The position numbers and the translations under genes were made by a program. The notes under the pieces are model-generated. The model was not told the origin of the DNA, made no database searches, and saw nothing but the letters and a program-made list of their open reading frames with translations. From the NCBI RefSeq assembly GCF_014695775.1, contig NZ_JACJOX010000034.1:1-56416 (forward strand): a stretch of DNA of 56,416 nt, in the 5' to 3' direction. Positions 35,383-44,797 of the stretch are shown piece by piece; the stretch's first letter is position 1; each line of letters begins with the position of its first letter. Source of the stretch: Leptolyngbya sp. FACHB-60 (GTDB taxonomy: Bacteria; Cyanobacteriota; Cyanobacteriia; Phormidesmidales; Phormidesmidaceae).

Positions 35383-37469
35383 TACCGAGGTCTAAACACC
35401 TGGTACTGATTGCGGCCAGCGTCTTTGGCGGCGTAGAGAGCTTGGTCGGCAAGTTCTAAAATGGCCTCGGCTGGGCTGTCGGGGGTAGGGGTTACGGTAG
35501 CAATCCCAAAGCTGAGGGTGATGGTATCGCCGCTGGGGCTGGCCCCGTGGGTCAGATCGAGGGTTTGCAGGTGATGGCGCACCAGCTGCACTACGCGAAT
35601 GGCCCCGGCAACATCGGTATCGGGCAGCACCAGGGCAAACTCTTCACCACCGTAGCGGGCGGCGAGGTCAGCGGGGCGACGAACGCCGAAGCGAATGGCG
35701 CTGGCAATCTCCACCAGACATTGGTCTCCCGCAGCGTGGCCGTAGGTGTCGTTGTAGGGTTTGAAGTAGTCGACATCGGCCAGCACCACGCTCAGCGGTT
35801 TGCGCTCTCGGGCCAGTCGCTGCCACTCTTGTTTGAGGTATTCATCGAGCCAGCGGCGGTTGGCCAGCTGCGTAAGGCTATCTACCTTGGAGATGCGATC
35901 GAGTTCTTCGTTAACTGCCTGGAGCTGGCGGTATAGCTCGGCCTGGTGCAGAGCCGTATTGAGCTGATCGGCGAAGTGTTGCAGCATGTTGGCCTCAAAG
36001 GGCTGCCACTGGCGGTGTTCACCGCAGGCATGAACCACCAAAATGCCCCACAGAGGCTGGCAATTCTGGGACGGATACTCGTTTCGAGTCGGTTCCCGAA
36101 CGCTTCGCGAATCGCCCCCAAAGGGATGGGCAATGGGCGCAATCATCGCCGACTTAACCTTGATAGCTAAGAGAAACGCGGTCACGTCGGGAGACCAGGG
36201 CTCTGCCGGAATGTCATTGACGATGTAAGGCTGCCACGTATATAGCCTCTCCAGGTATGCAGCAGGCAGTGGCCCGGTCGGAATCAGGCTGTCGGTGATG
36301 GTGGCGTAGTCGGGGCTGGTCGCCTGCTGGGCAATGCGGCGATCGCCATTGGCCAAGATCTGAAAAATCACCGCTCGGTCGGCATTAAACACTGTTTTAA
36401 TGCCGGCTACCGTGGCACCCAAAATAGTTTCCAGGTCGAGGCTTTCGCGCATGCGCGCCGTCAGCATGCGCAGCAGCTGCTCTTGCCCCACTCGGCGACT
36501 GAGGGCAGCCTCGGTGGCCCTGAGGCTGGCCTGCAACTGTCGGCGCTCGGTGCAGTCTTCGGCCCAACCCACCATATAGCGGGGTTGATTTTGGTCATCG
36601 TTGACCACTTGCACATGAGCCTGCACCCAACGCACGTCACCGTTGGGGCGCACAATGCGATATTCCCGTCGCACAGAATTGCCATCAAACTGTCGCCCTA
36701 GGGAAGCCTGCACCCGAGACAAATCGTCGGGATGCACCTGCCGGAGCCACAAGCTGGGATTGCTATAGAGCAACCCTGGATCATGGTCCCAAATGCGTTC
36801 GTAGGCTGCGCTGACGTACAAAAACTGGCCCGACACCGCATCGCGAATAAACAAGACCTGCTCGACGTGGTGGGTAAAGAGATCAAACAGCTGCTCAGTT
36901 TGGCCACGGACAGAAGAAGCCTGGAGCTGCTGTTGCAGCCCATGTTGATAAACGCCCTGGCCCAGGTGGCGAGCCACATGCACTAACAAATTACGGCTTG
37001 ATAAGTTCCACGAGCGGGGGCTGCGGCAGTGGTGGGCAATCAGTAGGCCCCACAAGTGGTATCCCGCAAAGATCGGTACCGCAAGAATGGCCTGCACCTG
37101 CAGGCGACTCAACAAGTCGGCGTAGCAGGGGGCAAGAGTGCCCTGTTGCACATCGGCCACCAAGCTCAGCTGGCCTCGGCGATCGCGCTCCTCCCAGCCA
37201 TTGGCAAAGCAGGATTCGCTAATTCGCTCGCCCCGCAAAGGCTGCCAAGGGGCATTCACCGACTCGGCGATGACAAAGCCATCGTGGGGAGACAACACCT
37301 GATAGACCACGACCCGATCGGTGTCGAGCAGTGGACGCAGCCGATCTACCGCTTGTTGAAGCAATACCTCTAGCTCACCGCCCGCTGCCGCCGTGTCGCA
37401 GATTGCAGTCACCGTGTCTAGAATCTGCGCTTGACTAATATCGGGCTGGGGGAGGGATTGGCGCGTCAT
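35379..37469 (-). CDS. GAF-PAS-GAF-GGDEF diguanylate cyclase
   Basis: 696 residues. GAF 1 (about 20-175), PAS plus PAC (about 195-315; FLYVSAAYERIWDHDPGLL), GAF 2 (about 330-505) and GGDEF (about 525-690). The catalytic signature is RYGGEEF (GGEEF at 607-611), so it should make cyclic-di-GMP. No transmembrane segment is seen, so it is probably a soluble sensor. GAF 1 contains WGLLIAHHCRSPR and GAF 2 WGILVVHACGEHRQW, both similar to phytochrome-class GAF ends (LIAHH-type). I do not see the Cys needed for bilin attachment in an obvious CH motif, so light sensing is unproven. Transcribed alone. Confidence 0.9.
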   Translation of the reverse strand: MTRQSLPQPDISQAQILDTVTAICDTAAAGGELEVLLQQAVDRLRPLLDTDRVVVYQVLSPHDGFVIAESVNAPWQPLRGERISESCFANGWEERDRRGQLSLVADVQQGTLAPCYADLLSRLQVQAILAVPIFAGYHLWGLLIAHHCRSPRSWNLSSRNLLVHVARHLGQGVYQHGLQQQLQASSVRGQTEQLFDLFTHHVEQVLFIRDAVSGQFLYVSAAYERIWDHDPGLLYSNPSLWLRQVHPDDLSRVQASLGRQFDGNSVRREYRIVRPNGDVRWVQAHVQVVNDDQNQPRYMVGWAEDCTERRQLQASLRATEAALSRRVGQEQLLRMLTARMRESLDLETILGATVAGIKTVFNADRAVIFQILANGDRRIAQQATSPDYATITDSLIPTGPLPAAYLERLYTWQPYIVNDIPAEPWSPDVTAFLLAIKVKSAMIAPIAHPFGGDSRSVREPTRNEYPSQNCQPLWGILVVHACGEHRQWQPFEANMLQHFADQLNTALHQAELYRQLQAVNEELDRISKVDSLTQLANRRWLDEYLKQEWQRLARERKPLSVVLADVDYFKPYNDTYGHAAGDQCLVEIASAIRFGVRRPADLAARYGGEEFALVLPDTDVAGAIRVVQLVRHHLQTLDLTHGASPSGDTITLSFGIATVTPTPDSPAEAILELADQALYAAKDAGRNQYQVFRPRY

Positions 37470-37955
37470 GCGTCAGCCATAGCAAGAGAAAAGCAATGAT
37501 ATTTGGCAAGCCACGACCCGCCATTAACCTTAGCCGCTGCACGGTGGGTCTCACCCATTAGCTATACAAAAGCCCCCACCCCGATTCCCGACTCCCGCTC
37601 ATGGGAAAAGCCCAGCTGAGCCGAGAAACATTTTTTTCTAACCCTAGCCTAAGAGTCACGCCCTGACGAATACCAGACTTGCTCTAACCCTGTGCCAAAA
37701 GCTGAAGCATCTCACCACCAAAAAGGCACTTAATCGAGATGATTTGACTTCAAATTAAGGCACAGCGGCTAAAACAGCTTGGGTAAGCCTACCGAAATCT
37801 AAGAAATGGCTCACATCTAGCGATTCTACCCTTTCTTGGGGTTCTGGCTACCCCAAACGCGATCGCCCTAGGCAAGGATCACCGATGCAACCCAGCCCCT
37901 CACCCCAAAAATATTGCAGAATGTAAAGAGAATGGTTTACCCCCGGGACTAGCCC
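37470..37955. other. Intergenic region, divergent promoters
   Basis: 486 bp between the diguanylate cyclase and the Rieske gene, which diverge. One HIP1 site near 37859. No gene, tRNA or strong hairpin recognised; presumably promoters for both. Confidence 0.4.
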
Positions 37956-39368
37956 ATGACATCCCTTGCGATCGCTCCCCAGTCTGTGGTCACCGCCGCT
38001 TTGCCCGCCGGCGGCCCCGACCCCGCCCGGTTTGACTGGGCCGAGGCCTGGTACCCCGTGGCCTATGTAGAAGACCTCGACCCGGTGCAGCCCACTCGCT
38101 TCACGCTGCTCGATCGGGGCATTGTCATCTGGTGGGATGCCAAGGGCCAGGCCTGGCGAGTGTTTGAAGACAAATGCCCCCACCGCCTCGCCCCCCTATC
38201 CGAGGGCCGGGTCAATGAATCTGGCGAGCTAGAGTGTCCCTACCACGGCTGGGCGTTTTCTGGCGACGGTGCCTGCACCCACATTCCTCAGCAGGCAGCT
38301 GAGGCCAAGGCGCATCAGTCGGGTCGGGCCTGCGCCGTCTCCATGCCCACCGCCATTCGGCAGGGGCTGCTATTTGTCTATCCCGGCAAAGTAGAGCATG
38401 CGCCCCAAGTTGAAGTGCCCATCATCGGCCCACTTGAGGATGAGCCCGAGGGCTGGGTGGTGCTCAACACCTTTCGCGACCTGCCCTACGACGCCCTCAC
38501 CCTGCTCGAAAACGTGCTGGATGCCAGCCACATTCCCTACACCCACCACAAAACCGTGGGCAAGCGAGAAAACGCCGCCTCGATGGAAATGGATGTCTTA
38601 GAAGCAGGAAAACAGGGATTTCGAGGACTTTGGCCCGAAGGCCCCCGCAAGGGCACGCTGGGCACCCAGCACACCACCTTCGTCGCCCCGGCGTTGATGT
38701 ACCACGACCTCACCTCAAAGCAGTTTGGCCGCACCCTGACTGTGGTCTATGCCACCCCTATGACCAAGGGCAGGTGCCGGTTGTTTGCTCGCTTTCCCTT
38801 TAAGTTTTCGTCAAAACTGCCCGCCACAGTGATTGGCCTCACGCCCCGCTGGTACAGCCACATTGGCAATAATGGCGTGCTCGAAGACGACCAGATTTTT
38901 CTGCATCTGCAGGAGCGCGAACTGGAGAAAGCCAACCGCACCTACGCCCAAGCCTGCTACCTGCCCACCCAGGCCGATCGCTACGTGCTAGCCTTTCGCA
39001 ACTGGGTCAGCGACTTTGAGGCTGATCCCTTTCCTGGCCAAACTCTCGAACCGGCGTTGAGCCAAGTCGCGCTGCTCGATCGCTACCACTCCCACACCCA
39101 GCACTGCAAAAGCTGCCGCACAGCTCTGAACCGCATTCAAACCCTACGCTGGGGGCTGCTGGGGGTGAGTGCGGTGGTCTGGTCGCTGCTGCCGATCGCG
39201 ATCGCCACGGGTAACTTCACCGGCCTTGCCGCTATCCTGCTGGGTCTGCTGCCTTTATCCACCGCTGCGGCCTGGGCGGGCCTGGGCATTCTAGAACGTC
39301 GGTTTTATGAAGGCCGGGCGATTCCACCCCGCAACCTGCCCGAGAAAAAAGCCAAGGCTAGAGGTTGA
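37956..39368 (+). CDS. Rieske 2Fe-2S oxygenase, pheophorbide a oxygenase/Tic55-like
   Basis: 470 residues. The N-terminal Rieske domain has C74-P-H76 (DKCPHRLAPLSEG) and C94-P-Y-H97 (LECPYHGWAFSGDG). A mononuclear-iron catalytic domain follows, with DASHIPYTHHKTVG supplying likely His/Asp ligands. Near the C-terminus is CKSCRTALNRIQ, the CxxC shared by plant PaO, Tic55 and chlorophyllide a oxygenase relatives, followed by two membrane helices (LLGVSAVVWSLLPIAIATG; LAAILLGLLPLSTAAAWAGLGIL). It probably oxidises a chlorophyll derivative or related cyclic substrate at a membrane; the substrate cannot be told. It is transcribed alone. Confidence 0.85.
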   Translation: MTSLAIAPQSVVTAALPAGGPDPARFDWAEAWYPVAYVEDLDPVQPTRFTLLDRGIVIWWDAKGQAWRVFEDKCPHRLAPLSEGRVNESGELECPYHGWAFSGDGACTHIPQQAAEAKAHQSGRACAVSMPTAIRQGLLFVYPGKVEHAPQVEVPIIGPLEDEPEGWVVLNTFRDLPYDALTLLENVLDASHIPYTHHKTVGKRENAASMEMDVLEAGKQGFRGLWPEGPRKGTLGTQHTTFVAPALMYHDLTSKQFGRTLTVVYATPMTKGRCRLFARFPFKFSSKLPATVIGLTPRWYSHIGNNGVLEDDQIFLHLQERELEKANRTYAQACYLPTQADRYVLAFRNWVSDFEADPFPGQTLEPALSQVALLDRYHSHTQHCKSCRTALNRIQTLRWGLLGVSAVVWSLLPIAIATGNFTGLAAILLGLLPLSTAAAWAGLGILERRFYEGRAIPPRNLPEKKAKARG

Positions 39369-39439
39369 TTGGCACGGAGAATGTCTGGCCAAGCAAGGCC
39401 ATCGCGCTCGGTCTTTGCCGGCAGCCTGGAATGTCTAGG

Positions 39440-40204
39440 CTAATCGGCTGGAATAACTTGCACCATACCCACCAGGTCAATGCCGGCGGGGGTCACTGCT
39501 AGCTGGCGAATATCGACCTCTGACCCCAGGTCGAAGGCAATCTCATCTAATGCGATCGGCGACTGCGGTTCTCCGATCGCTGGCACCACCCTAGCCACCG
39601 GCTGCTCTAAACACAGCCACCGGCCATCCCGCATCGCTAACCCCAGGCTTAGCTCCAGGGCGTCATCGCTAAGGGATGCCCCTGGCCAGCGCAGCGTCAT
39701 GCGATCGCTCGCCAGAGCAATATCAACTTCAGGGGACTCGTTGCCGTCCCCCAGCCAGCTCACTAAGGGAATCTGCTTTTCGGACACTGCTCCGGCCAGC
39801 AGTTGCTTTAGCACATCACGCAATCCCTGGCCCAGCAGCGGAGAACCCAGAGAAGCGCGCAGATCTTCGGCTAGCACTGTCACCTGGCCATCAACAGGAA
39901 AGGGCTGCAACAGCCGCAGTGGCTTACCCCGCAGCACCTGCGGCAAATTTACGCGAATATCCGTAGCCTTGACGTCGGCCTGACTGACGTGCAGCCCTTG
40001 ATACACCGCCTGGCGAGCCGCCAGCGTCACTCCCGGCAGGTAGCCGCCTAAAATTTGGCGATCTTTGCCGTCGATCGCGAACTCTAGCCCCTCCAAGTGG
40101 TCGAGCTGGGTGTGCAGCCACAGGCGAATGGCGGGGGGCAGCAGCCGACTGATGATGCGGCTGCCCTTCGCGGCGTCGGCAGAATTGGCAGGGTCAGAGG
40201 TCAT
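39440..40204 (-). CDS. DUF2993 protein
   Basis: 254 residues from the ATG at 40202-40204 (MTSDPANS); an ATG at 40231 would add nine. DUF2993-type pattern: the domain opens with a helix (SRIISRLLPPAIRLWLHTQLDHLEGLEF), then strands with GVTLAARQAVYQGLHVSQADVKATDIRV and ...LPQVLRGKPLRLLQPFPVDGQVTVLAEDL, and a second similar half. Family members (LmeA in actinobacteria) are lipid-binding-like proteins often exported; here no signal peptide is visible. Function in cyanobacteria is unknown. Confidence 0.75.
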   Translation of the reverse strand: MTSDPANSADAAKGSRIISRLLPPAIRLWLHTQLDHLEGLEFAIDGKDRQILGGYLPGVTLAARQAVYQGLHVSQADVKATDIRVNLPQVLRGKPLRLLQPFPVDGQVTVLAEDLRASLGSPLLGQGLRDVLKQLLAGAVSEKQIPLVSWLGDGNESPEVDIALASDRMTLRWPGASLSDDALELSLGLAMRDGRWLCLEQPVARVVPAIGEPQSPIALDEIAFDLGSEVDIRQLAVTPAGIDLVGMVQVIPAD

Positions 40205-40400
40205 AGGCGAACTACAAAGAACAAGACTCAATGATTCTGGGCGCGCTTCTGAGGAAAGCCAACGTCCCGACCATCACATCCCCAAACTCTAGCAGGGGAT
40301 GTGTCGCAGATTGGAGCGTGAGCTGGTGGCGAAGCGATCGCATCCCCCCACCCTTCCCATCCGCCGCCAAAGTCATGGTTCCCTGACGCAATAATACGCA

Positions 40401-40442
40401 CGGGGATCAATTTGTCATGAATTCATGACAAATTGATCCCCG
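40401..40442. repeat. Perfect 42-bp palindrome
   Basis: CGGGGATCAATTTGTCATGAA is followed immediately by its exact reverse complement, centred on GAATTC, with no loop. It can extrude as a cruciform. It sits in the 493-bp gap between the DUF2993 and DUF4912 genes, which diverge, so it is not a shared terminator. The rest of the gap (40205-40696) holds a smaller hairpin at about 40592-40610 (GATCCCGATCGCGGGATC) and no recognisable gene. Confidence 0.85.
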
Positions 40443-40696
40443 AACCCCTACTCTCTCGCTAATAGAACCAGAAAAGCCTTGCCAGGGGCTTGATCCCAGC
40501 GGTAGTTTTTGTCATGCTACATGGCAACGGTTGATCCCCACCTGAACCTGAAGCCCGGCAGCTAGGCAACGAGATTCTAGCCGGAGTATCCTGATCCCGA
40601 TCGCGGGATCGGTAGCGCACTCCCGCTGGCAGCTATCCCCTTCGGCCTGTCGTGATTGATCGTCTGTCATCCTGGTCTCTATGAGGAGAGTGCTTT

Positions 40697-42037
40697 ATGT
40701 CTTCCCCCCGCCCACCCTTAGAAGAAATGACCCTGCGGCAGCTCCGCAAAGTGGCCAGTGAGTATGAGGTGTCCCGCTACAGCCGCATGCGCAAGACCGA
40801 GCTAATTGAGGCGATTCAAGCTATTGATGTCAAGCGCGGTTTAGGGGCAGCACCAGTTTCTGCCCCAAAGGTGCCAGCGGTAGTACCCGCTACGGTCGGC
40901 GCTACCGCTGGGGCGACTCCCGCCCACACCGCTCCAACTCCGCCCCCGGTGGAGGTGCTGGCCACTGTAGATGAAGGTCTGGCCGACTTGCCCAGCGGCT
41001 ACGGCGAAAGCCGCGTTGTGCTCATGCCCCGTGACCCTCAATGGGCCTACTGCTACTGGGATATTCCCCACACCCACAAAGACGAACTGCGGCGGCAGGG
41101 GGGCTCACGGCTGGCCCTGCGCTTCTACGATGTCACCGATATTGATTTTCTGCGCCAAACTCCCCACAGCTTGCAGCAGTACGAGTGTGACGAAATGGCG
41201 CGGGAGTGGTACATACCCATTCCGGTGAGCGATCGCGACTACGTGGCCGAGATCGGCTATCTCTGCAACGATGGCCGCTGGCTGGTGCTGGCCCGCTCCC
41301 TGCCCGTCCACATTCCCCCCGTCTACCCCTCCGACTGGGTCGAAGACCACTTTGTCACCGTCGATTGGCAAGCCGACCTGCGCGGCAAGGCTGTAGCGGC
41401 GCTCAAGCACCCCAGCCAGCGCGCCGCCGAAAGCACCAGCGCCATCTACGACGAAGTCTATGCCATGACCCAATCCACCGAGGCCCAGCGGGTCGACGGG
41501 TCACTCTTTGGTTCCATGCAGCATGTACCGGGTTCCATGGCACCCGAAAAGGCCGTCAGCTCCTACGTGTTTCCCTCCGGAGCCGGGCTGTGGGCCATTC
41601 CTGGTGCCGCAGCTGGGGTGCCTACCATGTCGGGCATTGGTGCCTTTAACGAACTCACCATGTCGGGGGCAGGGTTCAGCGGGGCAGGGTTTACTATGTC
41701 CGGCGCTGGGCTGACCATGTCAGGGGCGGGCTTCTCGGCCTCTGCGCCGCCCATTCGGCCCCGCAAGTTTTGGCTAGTGGCCGATGCCGAGCTGATTGTC
41801 TACGGAGCCACCGAACCCGATGCCACCGTCACCATTGGCGGGCAGCCGATCAAGCTCAACTCCGATGGCACCTTCCGGTTCCAAATGTCGTTCCAGGACG
41901 GCAACATCGACTATCCAATCATGGCGGTAGCGGCGGATGGCGAGCAAACTCGCGCCATCCACATGACCTTCGATCGCGCTACCCCCTCGCGCCGCACCAA
42001 CACCAAAGACGAAGCAATGTTGGAGTGGTTGCCCTAG
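40697..42037 (+). CDS. DUF4912 protein with an N-terminal SAP/Rho-N-like domain
   Basis: 446 residues. Residues 8-50 (LEEMTLRQLRKVASEYEVSRYSRMRKTELIEAIQ) form a SAP/Rho-N-like helical motif that can bind nucleic acid. A Pro/Ala/Thr-rich linker leads to DUF4912 (about 105-240; SRVVLMPRDPQWAYCYWDIP...LALRFYDVT). A degenerate repeat MSGAGF/L follows (about 318-345). The C-terminal part (PRKFWLVADAELIVYGATEPDATVTIGGQPIKLNSDGTFRFQMSF) is a bacterial Ig-like fold. The family is common in cyanobacteria, with unknown function. A terminator follows at 42071. Confidence 0.8.
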   Translation: MSSPRPPLEEMTLRQLRKVASEYEVSRYSRMRKTELIEAIQAIDVKRGLGAAPVSAPKVPAVVPATVGATAGATPAHTAPTPPPVEVLATVDEGLADLPSGYGESRVVLMPRDPQWAYCYWDIPHTHKDELRRQGGSRLALRFYDVTDIDFLRQTPHSLQQYECDEMAREWYIPIPVSDRDYVAEIGYLCNDGRWLVLARSLPVHIPPVYPSDWVEDHFVTVDWQADLRGKAVAALKHPSQRAAESTSAIYDEVYAMTQSTEAQRVDGSLFGSMQHVPGSMAPEKAVSSYVFPSGAGLWAIPGAAAGVPTMSGIGAFNELTMSGAGFSGAGFTMSGAGLTMSGAGFSASAPPIRPRKFWLVADAELIVYGATEPDATVTIGGQPIKLNSDGTFRFQMSFQDGNIDYPIMAVAADGEQTRAIHMTFDRATPSRRTNTKDEAMLEWLP

Positions 42038-42070
42038 GCTGCCTCGCTTAACGGCAGAATCACAAGTTAA

Positions 42071-42099
42071 GGAGCGTCCCTAGGGGTGCTCCTTTTTTT
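42071..42099 (+). terminator. Rho-independent terminator after the DUF4912 gene
   Basis: GGAGCGTCCC, loop, GGGGTGCTCC (42071-42092) followed by seven T. A 5-bp GC-rich base continues through GU pairs to a CCC/GGG top. Confidence 0.8.
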
Positions 42100-42193
42100 G
42101 CGAAATGCGACAACTCCCCGCATAGAATGAGTTGTTACCCCCCGCCTGGCGACCCCGATTTCGATCGTTAACCCCTAAGTAAATTCCTAAACC

Positions 42194-42925
42194 GTGAAAC
42201 TATTTCTATTCCATACTCCTGAAGAAGTGCCTGAGCAGGGTGCACCCGACTGTGCGATCGCCATCGACGTGCTGCGCGCCACTACCACCATGGCGGCAGC
42301 CCTGGCGGCAGGAGCCGAGGCAATTCAAGTGTTTAGCGACATTGACGACCTGCTCACCACCAGCGAAACCTGGCCCACCGAAAAACGGCTGCGAGCGGGC
42401 GAACGGGGCGGCGGCAAAGTTGAGGGCTGCGACTTAGGTAACTCGCCGCTCGATCACTCCCCAGAACTTTCCGGCGGCAAGCGCCTGTTTATGAGCACCA
42501 CCAACGGCACCCGCTGCCTCAAGCGAATCGAGCATGCCCCCACGGTGATCACCGCCGCCCTCACCACCCGCCAGGCCGTCGTGGATTTTTTGCTCGCTCA
42601 GCAACCTGAAACCGTTTGGCTCGTTGGCTCCGGCTGGGAGGGCACCTATTCCTTAGAAGACACAGTTTGTGCTGGGGCCGTCATTCACGGGGCGATCACC
42701 GCCACCGGGCAGACCTTTAAGGATTTGGCCGGGAATGACGCGGCGATCGCCGCCGTCAGCCTTTACCTACAGTGGCAAGACCAGTTGCTCGACCTGATGC
42801 ACTACGCCAGCCACGGCCAGCGCCTGCTGCGCCTCAACAACGAAGCCGACTTGCAATACTGCGCCCAGCTCGACGTGCTCAACATCGTGCCCCGCCAGCA
42901 TGAGCTAGGCGTGCTGGGGCTATAG
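42194..42925 (+). CDS. comB: 2-phosphosulfolactate phosphatase family (ComB)
   Basis: 243 residues, start GTG. Family hallmarks: [77 protein letters not shown] and [11 protein letters not shown]. ComB hydrolyses 2-phosphosulfolactate in coenzyme M biosynthesis in methanogens; in cyanobacteria, which lack that pathway, the true substrate is unresolved. Single gene. No signal peptide. Confidence 0.88.
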   Translation: MKLFLFHTPEEVPEQGAPDCAIAIDVLRATTTMAAALAAGAEAIQVFSDIDDLLTTSETWPTEKRLRAGERGGGKVEGCDLGNSPLDHSPELSGGKRLFMSTTNGTRCLKRIEHAPTVITAALTTRQAVVDFLLAQQPETVWLVGSGWEGTYSLEDTVCAGAVIHGAITATGQTFKDLAGNDAAIAAVSLYLQWQDQLLDLMHYASHGQRLLRLNNEADLQYCAQLDVLNIVPRQHELGVLGL

Positions 42926-43098
42926 GTGATAGCTGGGAAAAAAGTACTCCTCGAAATAATCTTCCTGGTTCGCTTTTCCTCTCCAGCCTTAGTTTCCATT
43001 TGAGGTTGTCTCAGCCAGCCCTCAGAATTTTTGCCTATGCTCTAGGGAAACTAACCTGAATAAATCCCTACCAGCACTCCCAGGGCAAGGAAACTACC

Positions 43099-44526
43099 AT
43101 GGCCGTTAACTACGATTTGGTCATTATTGGCGGCGGTTCTGCCGGGCTAGTCGCCGCCAGTGCCGCTGCCCAGCTCAAAGCTAAAGTCGCCCTGGTCGAA
43201 CGAGAAGACCGCCTTGGCGGCGACTGCCTGCATTACGGCTGCGTGCCCAGCAAATCCCTCATCCACGCGTCGCGGGTGGCTCATGAAGTCTCGCGCGGCC
43301 CCGAGTTTGGCGTTTACGCCCAGCTCGAAAAAATTAACTTTCAGGCGGCCCTGGGCCATGTGCATCGGGTGATCGACACCATTCAGGTGCACGATTCCAC
43401 CGAGCGCTTTGAGTCGCTCGGGGTCGAGGTGATCTATGGCAAAGGCGAATTCACCGACTCCCGCACCTTTACCGTCAACGATCGCGCCCTCAAGGCCCGC
43501 AGCTACATCATTGCCACCGGCTCGCGCCCGGCCAACCCCAATATTGAGGGGCTAGAGGAAGCGGGCTACATCACCAACAAGACGGTGTTTTCCCTCAAGC
43601 ACCAGCCGCAATCTTTAGCTGTCATTGGCTCTGGCCCCATTGGCTGTGAGCTGGGCCAGGCTTTTGCCCGGTTGGGCACCGAGGTCACCCTGATCGGCGG
43701 CCAAGACCATATTCTGCCGAAAGAAGAGCCCGAAGCCGCCGCCGTGGTGCAGGCGCAAATGGAGAAAGATGGCGTCCGCATGCTCAACGGCACCCGCGCC
43801 CAGCGAGTTGAGGTCATCAACGGCAAAAAGCACGTGCACACCACCCATGGCACCGTGATCGTTGACGACATTTTGCTGGCGGCGGGCCGGGCACCCAACG
43901 TCGATGCGCTGAACCTAGAGGCCGCTGGGGTCGCCGTGGGCAAGGAGGGAATTACCGTGAACCCCAAGCTGCAAACCACCAATTCTCGTATTTACGCCGC
44001 GGGAGATGTGATTGGCGGTTATCAGTTCACCCACGTAGCGGGTTATGAGGGGGCCGTGGCGATGCAGAACGCCCTGCTGTTGCCCACCAAAACTGCCGAT
44101 TATCGGGTCATACCCTGGGCCACCTTCACTGACCCTGAGTTGGCGCGGGTGGGCCTGACCGAAGCTCAGGCCCGCGATCGCTACGACGATGTGTACATTC
44201 TTAAGCAGGACTTTGCCGGAGTCGATCGCGCCCTAGCCGAGGCCTCTAGCCAAGGGTTTGGCAAGATCATCACCCGCAGCAATGGCGAGATTTTAGGGGC
44301 GCACCTGGTTGGGCCCCATGCCGGAGAGCTGATTCACGAAATTGTGCTGGCCATGAGTAACAACCTCAAGGTCGGCGCGCTGACCAGTATGATTCACATC
44401 TACCCCACCCTGGCGGAGGTGAACAGCAAGGCAGCGCTTCAGCTGACGAAGCAGAAGTACGCCAAAAATCAGCGCCTTCAGGGCGGGCTAACCAAAGTAT
44501 TTGGGGTGCTGCGCTCCTGGGGCTAA
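43099..44526 (+). CDS. Mercuric-reductase-like / dihydrolipoamide-dehydrogenase-family flavoprotein
   Basis: 475 residues. FAD-binding GGGSAGLV (11-18), redox disulfide C43-x4-C48 (GGDCLHYGCVPSKSLIH), NAD(P)-binding IGSGPIGCELGQAF, FAD motif IYAAGDVIGG and a C-terminal dimerisation domain with IHIYPTLAEVN, where a catalytic HxxxxE-like His is replaced by the mercuric-reductase-like Tyr/Pro pattern. The N-terminal HMA domain and C-terminal Cys pair of true MerA are absent. It is therefore a class I disulfide oxidoreductase of unknown substrate, of the type often annotated mercuric reductase in cyanobacteria. Start matches the canonical YDLVIIGGGSAG. Confidence 0.85.
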   Translation: MAVNYDLVIIGGGSAGLVAASAAAQLKAKVALVEREDRLGGDCLHYGCVPSKSLIHASRVAHEVSRGPEFGVYAQLEKINFQAALGHVHRVIDTIQVHDSTERFESLGVEVIYGKGEFTDSRTFTVNDRALKARSYIIATGSRPANPNIEGLEEAGYITNKTVFSLKHQPQSLAVIGSGPIGCELGQAFARLGTEVTLIGGQDHILPKEEPEAAAVVQAQMEKDGVRMLNGTRAQRVEVINGKKHVHTTHGTVIVDDILLAAGRAPNVDALNLEAAGVAVGKEGITVNPKLQTTNSRIYAAGDVIGGYQFTHVAGYEGAVAMQNALLLPTKTADYRVIPWATFTDPELARVGLTEAQARDRYDDVYILKQDFAGVDRALAEASSQGFGKIITRSNGEILGAHLVGPHAGELIHEIVLAMSNNLKVGALTSMIHIYPTLAEVNSKAALQLTKQKYAKNQRLQGGLTKVFGVLRSWG

Positions 44527-44711
44527 GGTGGAACAGAGGGATGAAACGCCCACAGTCCAAGAGGTAGCGCCAACGCCTAGGTAAATACCGAAGAAAACTT
44601 GGAAAAGCTTCACATAAGGCTTATTCTTTCTTTACGTAGGTTCGCTTACATTAGTCATAAGCCGCTAAGGCTTCTATAGGGTACGTACTATACTGAAACA
44701 TCTAAGAACTA

Positions 44712-44747
44712 GGGCCTCCAGCTTTCGAGCTGGGGGCCTTAGTTTTT
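44712..44747 (+). terminator. Rho-independent terminator
   Basis: A 12-bp stem GGGCCTCCAGCT / AGCTGGGGGCCT (one GU) with a TTCG tetraloop (44712-44739), then TAGTTTTT. It is 186 bp after the flavoprotein gene. A TATACT box at 44689-44694 lies just upstream, so it could also end a very short transcript. Confidence 0.75.
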
Positions 44748-44797
44748 GGGGTTCACGGTATAAGGGTTAAGGCGGTTGACAAGAACCAGGAGAAGCG

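Noticed and set aside
40401..40442. Terminator
   Set aside because: Flanking genes diverge from it, there is no T tract and no loop.
43099..44526. True mercuric reductase
   Set aside because: There is no N-terminal HMA domain or C-terminal Cys pair and no mer operon, so only the broad flavoprotein family is supported.
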